Shown here one piece after another: positions 27,365-35,788 of a stretch of DNA of 35,788 nt. The stretch lies in assembly GCF_004327335.1 (NCBI RefSeq), contig NZ_QJUO01000039.1, positions 1 through 35,788 on the forward strand. The letters are read 5' to 3'. The notes beneath the pieces were generated by a model. It worked only from the letters and a program-made list of their open reading frames with translations. It had not been told where the DNA came from and ran no database searches. A program made the translations under genes and the position numbers. This DNA comes from Stutzerimonas kirkiae (lineage in GTDB: Bacteria; Pseudomonadota; Gammaproteobacteria; Pseudomonadales; Pseudomonadaceae). Position 1 is the stretch's first letter; each line of letters starts with the position of its first letter.

Positions 27365-27562
27365 ATGAAAGATTTCATTACGTTGTGCTATATGAAAGGC
27401 AAGTTGTTTCTCAAGCGCGAAGACGGGGCTTCGGCTATCGAGTACGGAATTATCGCGGGCCTGATTTCCATTGTGATAATCGGTGCCGCCAGTGCGGTCG
27501 GAACCGATCTCGCGGCCATATTCGAAAGAATCAAGGATGGTATTGCCGCGTGGGATGCTTGA
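27365..27562 (+). CDS. flp: Flp, type IVb major pilin
   Basis: The 65-residue prepilin has a short basic leader ending at REDG. The mature start ASAIEYGIIAGLISIVIIGAA has Glu at +5 and Tyr at +6, the signature of the Flp subclass, followed by the hydrophobic polymerisation helix. FppA would cleave after the Gly and the Tad machine would assemble the pilus. ATG 27365 has AAGGA about 9 bases upstream; Met10 is a weaker alternative. It is divergent from rcpC and followed within 6 bases by a repeat that could act as a 3' stem-loop. Confidence 0.93.
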   Translation: MKDFITLCYMKGKLFLKREDGASAIEYGIIAGLISIVIIGAASAVGTDLAAIFERIKDGIAAWDA

Positions 27563-27567
27563 TAAAC

Positions 27568-27662
27568 ACGTAGGATGGGTCGAGCGCAGCGATACCCATC
27601 GACTCACGAAGTACCGGGGCCGCAATGATGGGTATCACCTTCGGTTCGACCATCCCACGCAC
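27568..27662. repeat. CGTAGGATGGGT-type inverted repeat after flp
   Basis: Left arm CGTAGGATGGGTCGAGCGCAGCGATACCCATC (27569-27600) pairs imperfectly with the right arm ending GACCATCCCACGC (27632-27662); the loop is about 32 bases. This is a well-known family of bacterial intergenic repeat, frequent in Pseudomonas. The rest of the gap to 27780 is AT-rich with no gene seen. Confidence 0.75.
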
Positions 27663-27780
27663 TGAAACGATAAAGAACGAACTACGGCAAAACCGCCATA
27701 ACTACATATAGCCGGCAGGTATAGGGTTTTTCTTATTACCGAGAAAGTCCATATTCGAGCGTATGCATCGGTCTGGTTGG

Positions 27781-30700
27781 TTACTCTTCATGCAATAAAG
27801 CGCTCCACATCCTCGCGACATCCTGCACAAGAACTTCCGCACTCATCGAATAGGCGCCATCCGAAAGCGCCCTCAACAGTCCCTGCCCGGCAAATACCCT
27901 GTCCAGCGCATCCACCGCCCCCTGGATATCGCCATCGGCAATCAGCAAGCCATTGCGCCCATGTTCGATCAGGCTCGCCGGCCCGTAGGGAATGTCATAG
28001 GCCAGCACCGGGCAGCCATGGCCCAGGCTTTCCTGCACGGCCAGGGGAAAGGCCTCGCGCCGGCTGGTGAGCAGGGAAAAGCTCGCCCGGTCGAGGACTT
28101 CCCCGACGTTCTCGACGTAGCCCATCAGCCTGACCCGCCCCTGCAAGCCCAACTCGTCGATACCGGCCTCGATTGCCTGGCGCAGGCTGCCTTCGCCATA
28201 GATATGCAGGCGCTTGCGCGGATGCCGTTGCAGCAGCCGGGCCATGATCTGCAGCATGTCCTCGATGCGCTTCTCCGCCGCCAGGCGCACGAAGGCCACC
28301 AGCAGATCGGGGTCGCGCGACTGGAAGTCCACCCGCGCCACGCGCTCACCGGTATGCGGGATCGCCCGCAGGGCATAGGGCGCCTGCGGAAAACGTCGCC
28401 GCACATCGTCGCGCTGCTGCGGGGTCAGCACCACGCAGGCGTCCACGTCCCGCCCGCTCAGGGCTGCCCGGTAATGACCATTAAGGCGGCCCGTCAGCAG
28501 GTCATCCTGCTCCGCCGCCACATGGCAGCTATGGATGATGGAAACCAGGCGCTGCCGCCGATGGCGCTTCAATTCGCACAGGGGCCGGAACCAGGCGCGG
28601 TGCTTGTCGATCAGGAAAGCATTGCCCTCGGTAGAGATCCAGCGCTGCAGCCACCAGCCGGCCAGGGCCGGTTCGGAGTCGAAGCAGGTATCGGGCAGGC
28701 CGTCCCGGTTGAGCAGCAGGATACGATCGAGCGTGCCCGTCTGCGCTTGCCACAGGCGTATCAGGCGCATCCGCCCCCGTGGCGTGAAGCCGTCCTCGCG
28801 CACCACCCGCCCCTGCTCGTCGAGCTGCTGTGAAAGCGCCAGTTGCCCGAAACGATTGAAGTGATCGCGGCGGATTTTCCGGCCATTGGCGAAGTGATTG
28901 ATATAGGCCAGCCGCTCCAGGCTCTCGTCGCGCCAGACCACGTACATCACAAGCCTGCCGTGCTCGTCATGCACACGCTGGTGGCCGCTCTGCGCCAGCG
29001 CCTGTTGCGTCCAGCCGGGTTGCCAGGGCAGTGCGGCCGGCGGCAAGCGCTCGCCCTCGGCGATCCGCAGGATATCCTCGTAGAGGTTTAACAGCGCCAC
29101 GCGCTCATTCACCCAGCCGATACGCTGGTAGTGCCGCCAGTTCTCCATCACCGACAGGTTGAGTTTCAGGCTGAGGACCCTGGGTACGATGCCCAGGTGC
29201 TCGACGAACAGGTTGGCGCGCTTGAGCGCCGAGCGCTCGATACCGGTCAGGCGCTTGCCGAAATCCTCGTTGCAGAAGTAGCAGTGGCGATCCCGGCCAT
29301 TGACCGGCGGCCCATCACCCGCCGGATCGGGCAGCGCCGTGCCGGGGGTTCCCGGCGGCGTGCCAGCGGCGGCTTCACCCAGGTATTTCCAGTAGGCCAC
29401 ATAGCCGGAAAGGTAGTGCTCGACATCGTCGATACGCACCCTGTAGCTGTGGTGGCGGATGAAACAGCTACCGACGATACGCCCAGGGTTCTTGAAGAAC
29501 ATCGCCAGTTCCGGCCAGAAGAAGCCGTTGAGCAGGTAACGCGCCCGATGCTCCAGTGCTCGCTGGAAGGCTTCCAGGTCGAAGTCATCCAGTAGATGGA
29601 CCATCCCGGGGTCGCCCTGGATGCGCTCGATCATGCTCCGCGCCGCCATCATCAACTCCAGCAGCGTCGGATAGGTGGTGATACGTTCGAGCACGAAACC
29701 CAGGTGATCGCGCACGTTATCCAGGCCGAAGCGGTAATAGCGCTCTTGCGGCCGATAGCGCGTCAGTTCGTTCACGCAATAGCCCAGCCAATGGTCATGG
29801 GCCTGCCAGTGGCGGGCCTCGATGAAATGCTCGAAGGCCCGCTCGACCGCCGCCAGCCAGCGCTCATCTCGGCTCAGGCCATACAGGCGGACCAGGGCGA
29901 AAGCGGCCTCGCCGTCGTAATAGACGATGCGCGTCTCTTCCTTGAGCGACAGTCCGGGGCAGTCGAGCACATGTACGAAAGCCCCGCTGTCCGGCTTCTG
30001 CATGAACAGGATGCCCCGCGCCAGCGCTTCCATCAGCGGCAGGTAACGGCGGTCGCCGGTCAGTTCCGTGTATTTCACCAGCGCCAGGATGCTGACCGCG
30101 TTGCCGCCCAGTTTTATCTCGTTGCCGGTGTCGCGCAGGAACGCCGCCTGGCTGCCGTCCTCCAGCACATGCGGATGGATCAGGCGCCGTTGCAGGTAGC
30201 CCAGTGCCCGCTCGATGGCCTGCAACTGCCCTGGCAGGCGCTCCAGTTCCCAGCCCTCCAGCAGGGCGTAGGTGGAGCTGGCATGGCGGAGTGCGTTGTA
30301 GGTCGGGATGGGCCGGTCGAAACAGGGGAACCAGCCATAATCGTAGGCGCCGCTGGCCGTGACCTGGCGCGCCAGGTAATCCGTGGCGCTGTCGATCAGG
30401 GCGCGTACCGGGCGTTCGCCCCAGTCCGGCACCTGGCGGTAGCCCGCATGCGGCCCCTGGTGCTCGATGAGGTGGGCGCAACGGGTATCGCTGAATACCG
30501 CGCGGGTGGTGAAGGTCCAGATCGGCTCGTCCCCTTTCGGCCAGCACAGCGCCTGGCCGAAGCGGCGCTTGCCGTAGCTGGCGAGGTTGGCGTCGTTGGC
30601 CACGGCATGCTCGCAACGGTTGTCGTACAGCAGGGCGTTGGCGCCGAGTTCCTCTTCCAGCATGGCGATGGAAAAGTCTTCCGCCAGGGCCAGGCCGTAT

Positions 30701-31002
30701 TTCAGGTAATTGCGCTTGGTGTCGCGCAGGCAGGCATCCAGTTGCGCCCAGCTCCACTGGCGCACCTGATCGACCCGGTCCACCCGCAACCACGAGGGGC
30801 GCACGCCACTCTGCCGCTGCCAGCGCCGCAGGCGCGCCGCGCCAGCCCTCCAGGCCCGCTCCAGGTCGCCGCCCCTGGCGATCTGCACATGGGCGCGTTG
30901 CGAACCGTCGCTGACACTGAAGAACAGCGTGCAGTGCGGCGCCTGTACGTCGATATCGTCCAGCAATGGCCGAACCCTGGCCAGCAGGTCACTCAGTGAC
31001 AT
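27781..31002 (-). CDS. large two-module protein: alpha/alpha-barrel-like domain fused to a GT4 glycosyltransferase
   Basis: This 1073-residue cytoplasmic protein has no signal peptide. Residues 90-545 look like a helical six-hairpin barrel, as in sugar epimerases and glycosidases (LGYLQRRLIHPHVLEDGSQ, GGNAVSILALVKYTELTGDRRYL, YYDGEAAFALVRLYGLSRDERWL). After a Gly/Pro-rich linker (545-570) and HCYFC (573-577), residues 575-1073 look like a glycosyltransferase. MYVVWRDESLERLAYINHF and NRFGQLALSQQLDEQGR resemble the acceptor region of GtfA/TarM-type enzymes. DPDLLVAFVRLAAEKRIEDML and REAFPLAVQESLGHGCPVLA carry the E-x7-E signature (Glu983, Glu991) of retaining GT4 enzymes. ATG 31002 has AAGGAGT 5 bases upstream. 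It lies 17 bases after hlyD, in one operon with the type I secretion genes, so its acceptor is plausibly the exported adhesin. Substrate and sugar are unknown. Confidence 0.75.
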   Translation of the reverse strand: MSLSDLLARVRPLLDDIDVQAPHCTLFFSVSDGSQRAHVQIARGGDLERAWRAGAARLRRWQRQSGVRPSWLRVDRVDQVRQWSWAQLDACLRDTKRNYLKYGLALAEDFSIAMLEEELGANALLYDNRCEHAVANDANLASYGKRRFGQALCWPKGDEPIWTFTTRAVFSDTRCAHLIEHQGPHAGYRQVPDWGERPVRALIDSATDYLARQVTASGAYDYGWFPCFDRPIPTYNALRHASSTYALLEGWELERLPGQLQAIERALGYLQRRLIHPHVLEDGSQAAFLRDTGNEIKLGGNAVSILALVKYTELTGDRRYLPLMEALARGILFMQKPDSGAFVHVLDCPGLSLKEETRIVYYDGEAAFALVRLYGLSRDERWLAAVERAFEHFIEARHWQAHDHWLGYCVNELTRYRPQERYYRFGLDNVRDHLGFVLERITTYPTLLELMMAARSMIERIQGDPGMVHLLDDFDLEAFQRALEHRARYLLNGFFWPELAMFFKNPGRIVGSCFIRHHSYRVRIDDVEHYLSGYVAYWKYLGEAAAGTPPGTPGTALPDPAGDGPPVNGRDRHCYFCNEDFGKRLTGIERSALKRANLFVEHLGIVPRVLSLKLNLSVMENWRHYQRIGWVNERVALLNLYEDILRIAEGERLPPAALPWQPGWTQQALAQSGHQRVHDEHGRLVMYVVWRDESLERLAYINHFANGRKIRRDHFNRFGQLALSQQLDEQGRVVREDGFTPRGRMRLIRLWQAQTGTLDRILLLNRDGLPDTCFDSEPALAGWWLQRWISTEGNAFLIDKHRAWFRPLCELKRHRRQRLVSIIHSCHVAAEQDDLLTGRLNGHYRAALSGRDVDACVVLTPQQRDDVRRRFPQAPYALRAIPHTGERVARVDFQSRDPDLLVAFVRLAAEKRIEDMLQIMARLLQRHPRKRLHIYGEGSLRQAIEAGIDELGLQGRVRLMGYVENVGEVLDRASFSLLTSRREAFPLAVQESLGHGCPVLAYDIPYGPASLIEHGRNGLLIADGDIQGAVDALDRVFAGQGLLRALSDGAYSMSAEVLVQDVARMWSALLHEE

Positions 31003-31019
31003 TCACACTCCTTGCCCCA

Positions 31020-32228
31020 TCAGCGCTCACGCAAAGCCTCGCGCGCCCGGTTGAACGGCTTGACCAGGTAATCCATGACGGTCTTCTGCCCGGTCTTGAT
31101 GTCGACGCTGGCGATCATCCCCGGCACGATGGAGAAACGCTTTCCGGCGCTGTTCTCCAGGTAGTCGCTCCGGGTGCGGATATACACCCGGTAGTAGAAA
31201 TTGTCCGGCTTGACCTCGTCCTGGATGGTGTCCGGCGAAATCGTCACCACCTGCCCCTGCAGCCCGCCATAGATGGCGTAGTCATAGGCGGTGATCTTCA
31301 CCAGCGCCTTCTGCTGCGGATGGATGAAGGCGATGTCGCGCGGGGAAATGCGCGCCTCGATCAGCAGCCGGTCATCCAGCGGCACGATCTGCATCAGTTG
31401 CCCGTTCGGCGCGATGACACCGCCGATGGTGGTGATGGCGATGTCCTTGACGATGCCGCGCACCGGCGAGCGATGGGTCAGGCGCTGCAGCGAGTCCGAG
31501 CGGCCCTTGAGCACCGCGTCGAGCATCTCCACCTCGGCGCTGGCCTTGGCCATTTCCTCGCGCGCCTGCACCACGTACTGCGAGCGCAATTCCACCGCCT
31601 TGAGCTGCAGTTCGGACTGCTGTCGGCGCAGGCGCAGCACCTCGACATTGCTGGCCGCCCCGCCGGCGGCCAGCGACTCGGTGATCGCCAGCTCACGGCG
31701 CACCAGCGACAGCGACTGCTGGAGGCCCGACAGCGACTCGTCCAGGCGCTGGCGACGGCTCTGGTACAGGCGCGTCTCGGCCGCGATCAATGCGGGAAAG
31801 GCTTGCAGTTCTTCAGGGAACACCAGGGCCGCCTGGTTCACCTCGGCCTGCAACCGCGCCAGGCTGGCCATGGCCGCCCGATGCCGGGCGGCACTCTCGC
31901 CGACGTTGGACTCGGTCAGGGTCGGGTCGAGGCGCGCCAGCACCTGCCCGGCCTCGACGATATCGCCCTCGGCCACCCCGAGCTCGGCCAGGATGCCGCC
32001 CTCCAGGGTCTGCACCAGTTGTTCGCGGGAACTGGGAATCACCTTGCCGCCGCCGGTGGACACCTCGTCCAGTTCGGCGAACCAGGCCCAGAGCACGAAA
32101 ACCGCGAGGACCGCCGCGGCGGCCAGGATGATCCGCAGCGAGCCCGACAGCCGCGCATCGTCCACACCGTGCAGCTCTTCCAGTTCCATCAGCGCCGTCC
32201 AGGCGGGCGTAGTGGATGCCTTGCCCAT
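31020..32228 (-). CDS. HlyD-family membrane-fusion protein of a type I secretion system
   Basis: The 402-residue periplasmic adaptor has an N-terminal membrane helix at about 31-50 (IILAAAAVLAVFVLWAWFAEL). The biotinyl-lipoyl half EGGILAELGVAEGDIVEAGQVLARLD is at about 76-101. A long coiled-coil hairpin (about 115-240) follows, then the second lipoyl half (LTHRSPVRGIVKDIAITTIGGVIAP). The C-terminal beta region ends IVPGMIASVDIKTGQKTVMDYLVKPF, typical of LapC/HlyD exporters of large RTX proteins. It lies 3 bases after the ABC gene. It bridges the inner-membrane exporter and the TolC-type channel. Confidence 0.92.
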   Translation of the reverse strand: MGKASTTPAWTALMELEELHGVDDARLSGSLRIILAAAAVLAVFVLWAWFAELDEVSTGGGKVIPSSREQLVQTLEGGILAELGVAEGDIVEAGQVLARLDPTLTESNVGESAARHRAAMASLARLQAEVNQAALVFPEELQAFPALIAAETRLYQSRRQRLDESLSGLQQSLSLVRRELAITESLAAGGAASNVEVLRLRRQQSELQLKAVELRSQYVVQAREEMAKASAEVEMLDAVLKGRSDSLQRLTHRSPVRGIVKDIAITTIGGVIAPNGQLMQIVPLDDRLLIEARISPRDIAFIHPQQKALVKITAYDYAIYGGLQGQVVTISPDTIQDEVKPDNFYYRVYIRTRSDYLENSAGKRFSIVPGMIASVDIKTGQKTVMDYLVKPFNRAREALRER

Positions 32229-32231
32229 GGC

Positions 32232-34397
32232 CTAGCCCCGCTCGCGAAACGCGGAAGTGCGTGACAGGCGCGCGATGGCCTGCTCCTTCGGTGCATCCAG
32301 CAGGATGCGCCCGGCCTCGACCACGATCACCCGCTCGACCAGCCGCAGCACCGCCAGCCGGTGGGTGGCGACGACCAGGGTGCGCCCGCCGGTCCAGGCC
32401 CCCAGGCGTTCGAGGAACTGCTGCTCGGTGCTGTCATCCAGCGCTGCCGTCGGCTCGTCCAGCAGCAGGATATTCGGCTGGCGCAGCAGCAGCCGGGCCA
32501 GCAGCAACGACTGCCGCTGCCCGCCGGAAAGCCCCACGCCGCCCTCCATCACCGGGTATTCGAGGCCCTGCGGCAGGCGCGCGAGGAAGTCGGCGGCGCC
32601 ACTCATGGCCAGCGCCTCGACGATCTCCGCATCGCCGGCCAGCGGCGCGCCCAGGGTCAGGTTGTCGCGCAGGCTGCCGTGGAACAGGCGGGCATTCTGG
32701 GTCAGCAGGCCGACATCGCGGCGCACATCGGCCGGGTCCAGGTGCGCCATGCTGATGCCATCCAGGCACAGGCTGCCGTCGACCAGGTCGATCCCGCCCG
32801 CCAGCGCCTGCAACAGGCTCGACTTGCCCGCGCCATTGCGCCCGAGCACCGCGATCCGCTCGCCGGCGCCGATCTCCAGCTTCGCCACCTGCAATGCCGG
32901 GGCGGGCGCGTCGGGGCTGTAGCGGAACAGCGCGTCCTGCAACAGGTAGTCCCCGCGCAGTACCGGGCGCTGCACACGGCTGCCGCCCTCGGGCTGGTCC
33001 AGCGGCAACTGCATGATGCCGTCCAGGCTGCGCATCGCCACCCGCGCCTGCTGCCAGCGGTTGAGCACCTGGGTCAGTTGCCCGAGCGGAGCCAGCATGC
33101 GCGACGACAGGATGCTGGCCGCCACCAGCGCGCCGGTGGTCATGTCGCCGGCCATCGCCAGTGGCGCACCGAACAGCACCACCACCGCGAACACCGTGCC
33201 CTGTATGGTCTGGCTCCAGTTGTTGAGGCCATGCACCAGGCGCCGCATCGCCACACCGGACTGCGCCGTCTCGGCGTTGTAGTGGTTCCATTGCTGCTGG
33301 ATACGGCCCTCGGCCTGCATCGACTTGACATCCTCCAGCCCCTGCACCGTTTCCACCAGCAAGGCGTTGCGCAACGCGGATTCGCGCATCGAGGCCTGCG
33401 CCCGCCGCCCCAGCGCCCGTTGCGCCAGCAGGCCGGGCAGCAGCATCGCCAGCACCGCCGCCAGCGGAATCCACACCAGCGCCGGCGCGATCAGCCAGAA
33501 CACCAGCAGAAACAGCAGGAAGAACGGCAGGTCGGCCACGGCGCCGACGGTGCTGGAGGTGATCAGTTCGCGCACCTGCTCCAGCTCGCGCAGTTGCGAG
33601 ATAAAGCTGCCGGTGGAGCGTGGGCGGGCCGAGTTGCGCAGGCGTATGGCGTGGCCGAAGACCCGGTCGGAGATACGCATGTCCGCCCGCTTGCCGAGGA
33701 TATCGGTGACATGGTTGCGCATCTGCCGCATGACGAAGGCGAACAGCGCCGCCAGCAGCACGCCGCTGAACAGCACATAGAGGGTCGGCATGGATTCGGC
33801 GGGAATGACCCGGTCGTAGACCTGCATGGAAAACAGCACGCCGGCCAGCCCCAGCAGGTTGATCAGCAGCGAGGCCAGCATGACGTGCATGTAGGGTCTC
33901 GGGTCGCGCAGCACGATGCGCCACAGCCAGTGCTTGCGATAAGGCTCGATATAGCCATCCACCCGGCTGTCGCGCCGCCCTCCCAGCGGCCGCAGTACGG
34001 CGGCACGCCGCACTCCGGCGAGGAAGTCCGCCCTCGGCAGCGCGATCGGCAGGCCCTGGTCGCCCACCAGGCGCAAGCCGACCGTGCCCTCGGGGTCTAT
34101 CGACTCCAGCACCCCGACCTGGCCATCCTCCATCTCCACCACCATCGGCAGTCGCCAGGCCGACAGGCTGCTGTCGCCCAGGCTGGTGAAGCGCAGGCCC
34201 AGCCCGGCCTGGCGCGCCACCAGTACCAGGCAGGCATCCGCCCCGGCGGCGATATTCCAGCGCGCGGCCAGGCGCAGGGTCTCCGCCGAACAGTCCAGCC
34301 GGTAGTGGCGGGCTACCGCGATGATCGCCTCGACCCAGTCGTCCTGCGTCGGCGCCGGCCCTGCGTCGGCGCTCGACGGCTGTTCGAGGGCGCTCAT
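32232..34397 (-). CDS. LapB/HlyB-type ABC exporter with C39-like domain (type I secretion)
   Basis: The 721-residue exporter has three modules. Residues 15-140 form a peptidase C39-like domain; the usual catalytic Cys-His pair is not recognisable, so it should hold rather than cleave its substrate, as in HlyB/LapB. A six-helix membrane domain covers about 165-440. The ATPase has Walker A GRNGAGKS (519-526), signature LSGGQ (623-627), Walker B ILLLDEPTAALD (643-654) and H-loop His679. ATG 34397 overlaps the outer-membrane gene's stop as ATGA; the frame is open to 35021 but only as a shadow. Substrates of this subgroup are large RTX adhesins with a C-terminal signal. Confidence 0.93.
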   Translation of the reverse strand: MSALEQPSSADAGPAPTQDDWVEAIIAVARHYRLDCSAETLRLAARWNIAAGADACLVLVARQAGLGLRFTSLGDSSLSAWRLPMVVEMEDGQVGVLESIDPEGTVGLRLVGDQGLPIALPRADFLAGVRRAAVLRPLGGRRDSRVDGYIEPYRKHWLWRIVLRDPRPYMHVMLASLLINLLGLAGVLFSMQVYDRVIPAESMPTLYVLFSGVLLAALFAFVMRQMRNHVTDILGKRADMRISDRVFGHAIRLRNSARPRSTGSFISQLRELEQVRELITSSTVGAVADLPFFLLFLLVFWLIAPALVWIPLAAVLAMLLPGLLAQRALGRRAQASMRESALRNALLVETVQGLEDVKSMQAEGRIQQQWNHYNAETAQSGVAMRRLVHGLNNWSQTIQGTVFAVVVLFGAPLAMAGDMTTGALVAASILSSRMLAPLGQLTQVLNRWQQARVAMRSLDGIMQLPLDQPEGGSRVQRPVLRGDYLLQDALFRYSPDAPAPALQVAKLEIGAGERIAVLGRNGAGKSSLLQALAGGIDLVDGSLCLDGISMAHLDPADVRRDVGLLTQNARLFHGSLRDNLTLGAPLAGDAEIVEALAMSGAADFLARLPQGLEYPVMEGGVGLSGGQRQSLLLARLLLRQPNILLLDEPTAALDDSTEQQFLERLGAWTGGRTLVVATHRLAVLRLVERVIVVEAGRILLDAPKEQAIARLSRTSAFRERG

Positions 34398-35788
34398 GGC
34401 CGCACCTCGACACCCTGGATACGCCGCCCATCCAGGCCGAAGGCGCCACGCAGGGCGCCACTGGCGTACAGGCAGGTCAACTGCAACTGGCGCAGGTCGG
34501 AGAGGATGTTCTGCCAGTCGAAGCGCGACTGGTGGATCTCCTGCTCGGAATTGAGCAGGTCGAGCAGCGGCCGCGAGCCCAGTTGCAGGTATTGCTGGTA
34601 GTAGAGGTCGCGGGTCTGCTCGCTTAGGGCATAGCGGTTCTGCAACACCTTGAGGTTGCCGCGCAGGCTGAAGGTCTGGCTGCGCGCCTCCATCAGGCTC
34701 TTGCGCGTCTGCAGGCCGGCATTGCGCAGTGCAGCATCCGCCGACTCCAGGGCATGGCTGGCCGCGCGTTTCTGCGCGGACAGGGCACCGCCCTGGTACA
34801 GCGGCATGTTCACGTTGAGAAAGATGCCATGCCGGGTACGCTCGCTGTTGTCGCTGGTCGTATGGTTGTCGTTGAGGTAATGGGTCAACGACGGGTCCAG
34901 GGAAATCGTCGGCAGCGACTGCGCCCTGGCGTTCTGCAGCCGCGCCATGGCCTGGCTGCGCTGGGCCTGGGCCGCCAGCAGCGCCGGCACCAGTTGCCCG
35001 TCCGCCGCGCCCGTGGCGCAATAGTCATCGATGGCATCGGGAAAGGCATCGGATACCGCGGCGATGCGCGGCCAGCCCAACTGGTTGGCCAGCGAACCGC
35101 GCCAGCGCTCCAGTTGTGCCTGGTATTGCAGTTGCAGGGAACGTGCGCCGCTCACCCGCGCCTCGCTCTGCACCACATCGGAGCGCGAGCTGGCGCCCTT
35201 GATGCTGCGATCCCGCGCCAGCTCGGCGACCGTTTCCAGGCCGTCCACCTGTTCCTCGGCAATGCGCTGGAGGTTCTGGTAACGCTGGACTTCCACCAGC
35301 GCCTGGGCCGCCTCGAGGGCCACCTGGTCGATGCTCGACAGCACATTGGCCTGTTGCTCCAGCATGCCCGACTCGGCGGAGCGCACGGCGCTGGAGACCT
35401 TGCCGAAGTCATAGAGCATCTGTGAAGCGGACAACACGAAGGAGGGGCTGAAGCCATTGCCCTGGTAGGCACTGTCGTAGCCGGCCTGGAAACCGCCGCT
35501 GACCTGCGGGTAATAGCGGGCGCGCTCCACACCGATCTGCTCGCCCTGCATCAGCAGGCCGCCGACCGCCTCGGCGATCGCCGGGTGCCATTGCACACCA
35601 CGCTGCACCGCCATGCCGATATCCAGCATGGCCGGCACCTGGAGCTGCCGGTCGTCCTCCTCGGGCAGCAAGGCGAAACCGGGCAACTGGCTGGAAAGAC
35701 GGCTGTCCAGGGTGGCCGGGCTGATACGCAGGTTATCCTCTGCCGCCGCCAATGCACCGGCGATGCTGAATAACAGCCAGGCAGCGAT
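34394..35788 (-). CDS. TolC/LapE-type outer-membrane protein of the type I secretion system (5' end beyond the window)
   Basis: 464 codons lie in the window. The frame is open to the last base, and the first visible residues (AWLLFSIAGALAAAEDN) are the end of a signal peptide, so the true start lies just outside. The mature part has OEP-type duplicated repeats: AVQRGVQWHPAIAEAVGGLLMQGEQIGVERARYYPQVSGGF for the first half, and PLYQGGALSAQKRAASHALESADAALRNAG for the second. The size fits TolC-family channels of type I systems. It is the first gene of the operon seen here and overlaps the ABC gene. The secreted substrate gene may lie upstream, past the window. Confidence 0.9.
   Translation of the reverse strand: MAAWLLFSIAGALAAAEDNLRISPATLDSRLSSQLPGFALLPEEDDRQLQVPAMLDIGMAVQRGVQWHPAIAEAVGGLLMQGEQIGVERARYYPQVSGGFQAGYDSAYQGNGFSPSFVLSASQMLYDFGKVSSAVRSAESGMLEQQANVLSSIDQVALEAAQALVEVQRYQNLQRIAEEQVDGLETVAELARDRSIKGASSRSDVVQSEARVSGARSLQLQYQAQLERWRGSLANQLGWPRIAAVSDAFPDAIDDYCATGAADGQLVPALLAAQAQRSQAMARLQNARAQSLPTISLDPSLTHYLNDNHTTSDNSERTRHGIFLNVNMPLYQGGALSAQKRAASHALESADAALRNAGLQTRKSLMEARSQTFSLRGNLKVLQNRYALSEQTRDLYYQQYLQLGSRPLLDLLNSEQEIHQSRFDWQNILSDLRQLQLTCLYASGALRGAFGLDGRRIQGVEVRP

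Noticed and set aside
32361..34601. 746-codon plus-strand frame antisense to the ABC exporter
   Set aside because: No motifs, no ribosome site; the exporter on the minus strand has every ATPase signature.

Overview
The window is a piece of a high-GC Pseudomonas chromosome. It holds the acidic amino acid uptake genes aatJQMP-ansB-aauSR, the heme genes hemCDXY, the pprA/fppA/pprB regulators with a flp-rcp-tad pilus locus, and many Pseudomonas-type intergenic palindromes. The species cannot be fixed from the sequence. The gene set resembles P. aeruginosa, but the order is rearranged and several expected genes are absent.

Layout. 1-2100: a partial Rpn-type nuclease/transposase gene runs off the left edge (-). 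It is followed by an ECF sigma factor and FecR pair (+) with no TonB-dependent receptor beside it. 2160-9950: a minus-strand block for uptake and breakdown of Glu/Gln/Asp/Asn. Its members are binding protein AatJ, permeases AatQ and AatM, ATPase AatP, periplasmic glutaminase-asparaginase AnsB, and sensor/regulator AauS/AauR. A sigma-54 promoter and an exact match to the AauR operator lie upstream of aatJ. 9980-14120: hemC-hemD-hemX-hemY (-), tightly overlapped. algZ/algR, the usual neighbours of hemC, are missing. 14121-14863: 740 bp with no convincing gene, packed with nested inverted repeats.

14860-19160: sensor kinase PprA (-), short prepilin peptidase FppA (+), response regulator PprB (+), then an AT-rich patch and a repeat element where tadG would be expected. 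19163-27111: the minus-strand Tad secretion operon rcpC-rcpA-tadZ-tadA-tadB-tadC-tadD plus a small DUF3613-like exported protein, nearly all joined by ATGA overlaps. The Flp pilin gene (27365, +) is divergent from rcpC. 27781-35788: a minus-strand operon with a TolC-type outer membrane protein (5' end outside the window), an LapB/HlyB-type ABC exporter, an HlyD adaptor and a 1073-residue protein. That protein appears to join an alpha/alpha-barrel-like domain to a GT4 glycosyltransferase.

How it fits together. In P. aeruginosa PprB switches on Flp/Tad pili and a type I secreted Bap-type adhesin. Here the regulator, the pilus and a type I secretion operon sit side by side, and the secretion operon carries its own large cytoplasmic glycosyltransferase. 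The most interesting possibility is a surface-attachment island whose type I secreted adhesin, probably encoded just beyond 35788, is glycosylated before export. That link is inference from gene order and fold-like motifs.
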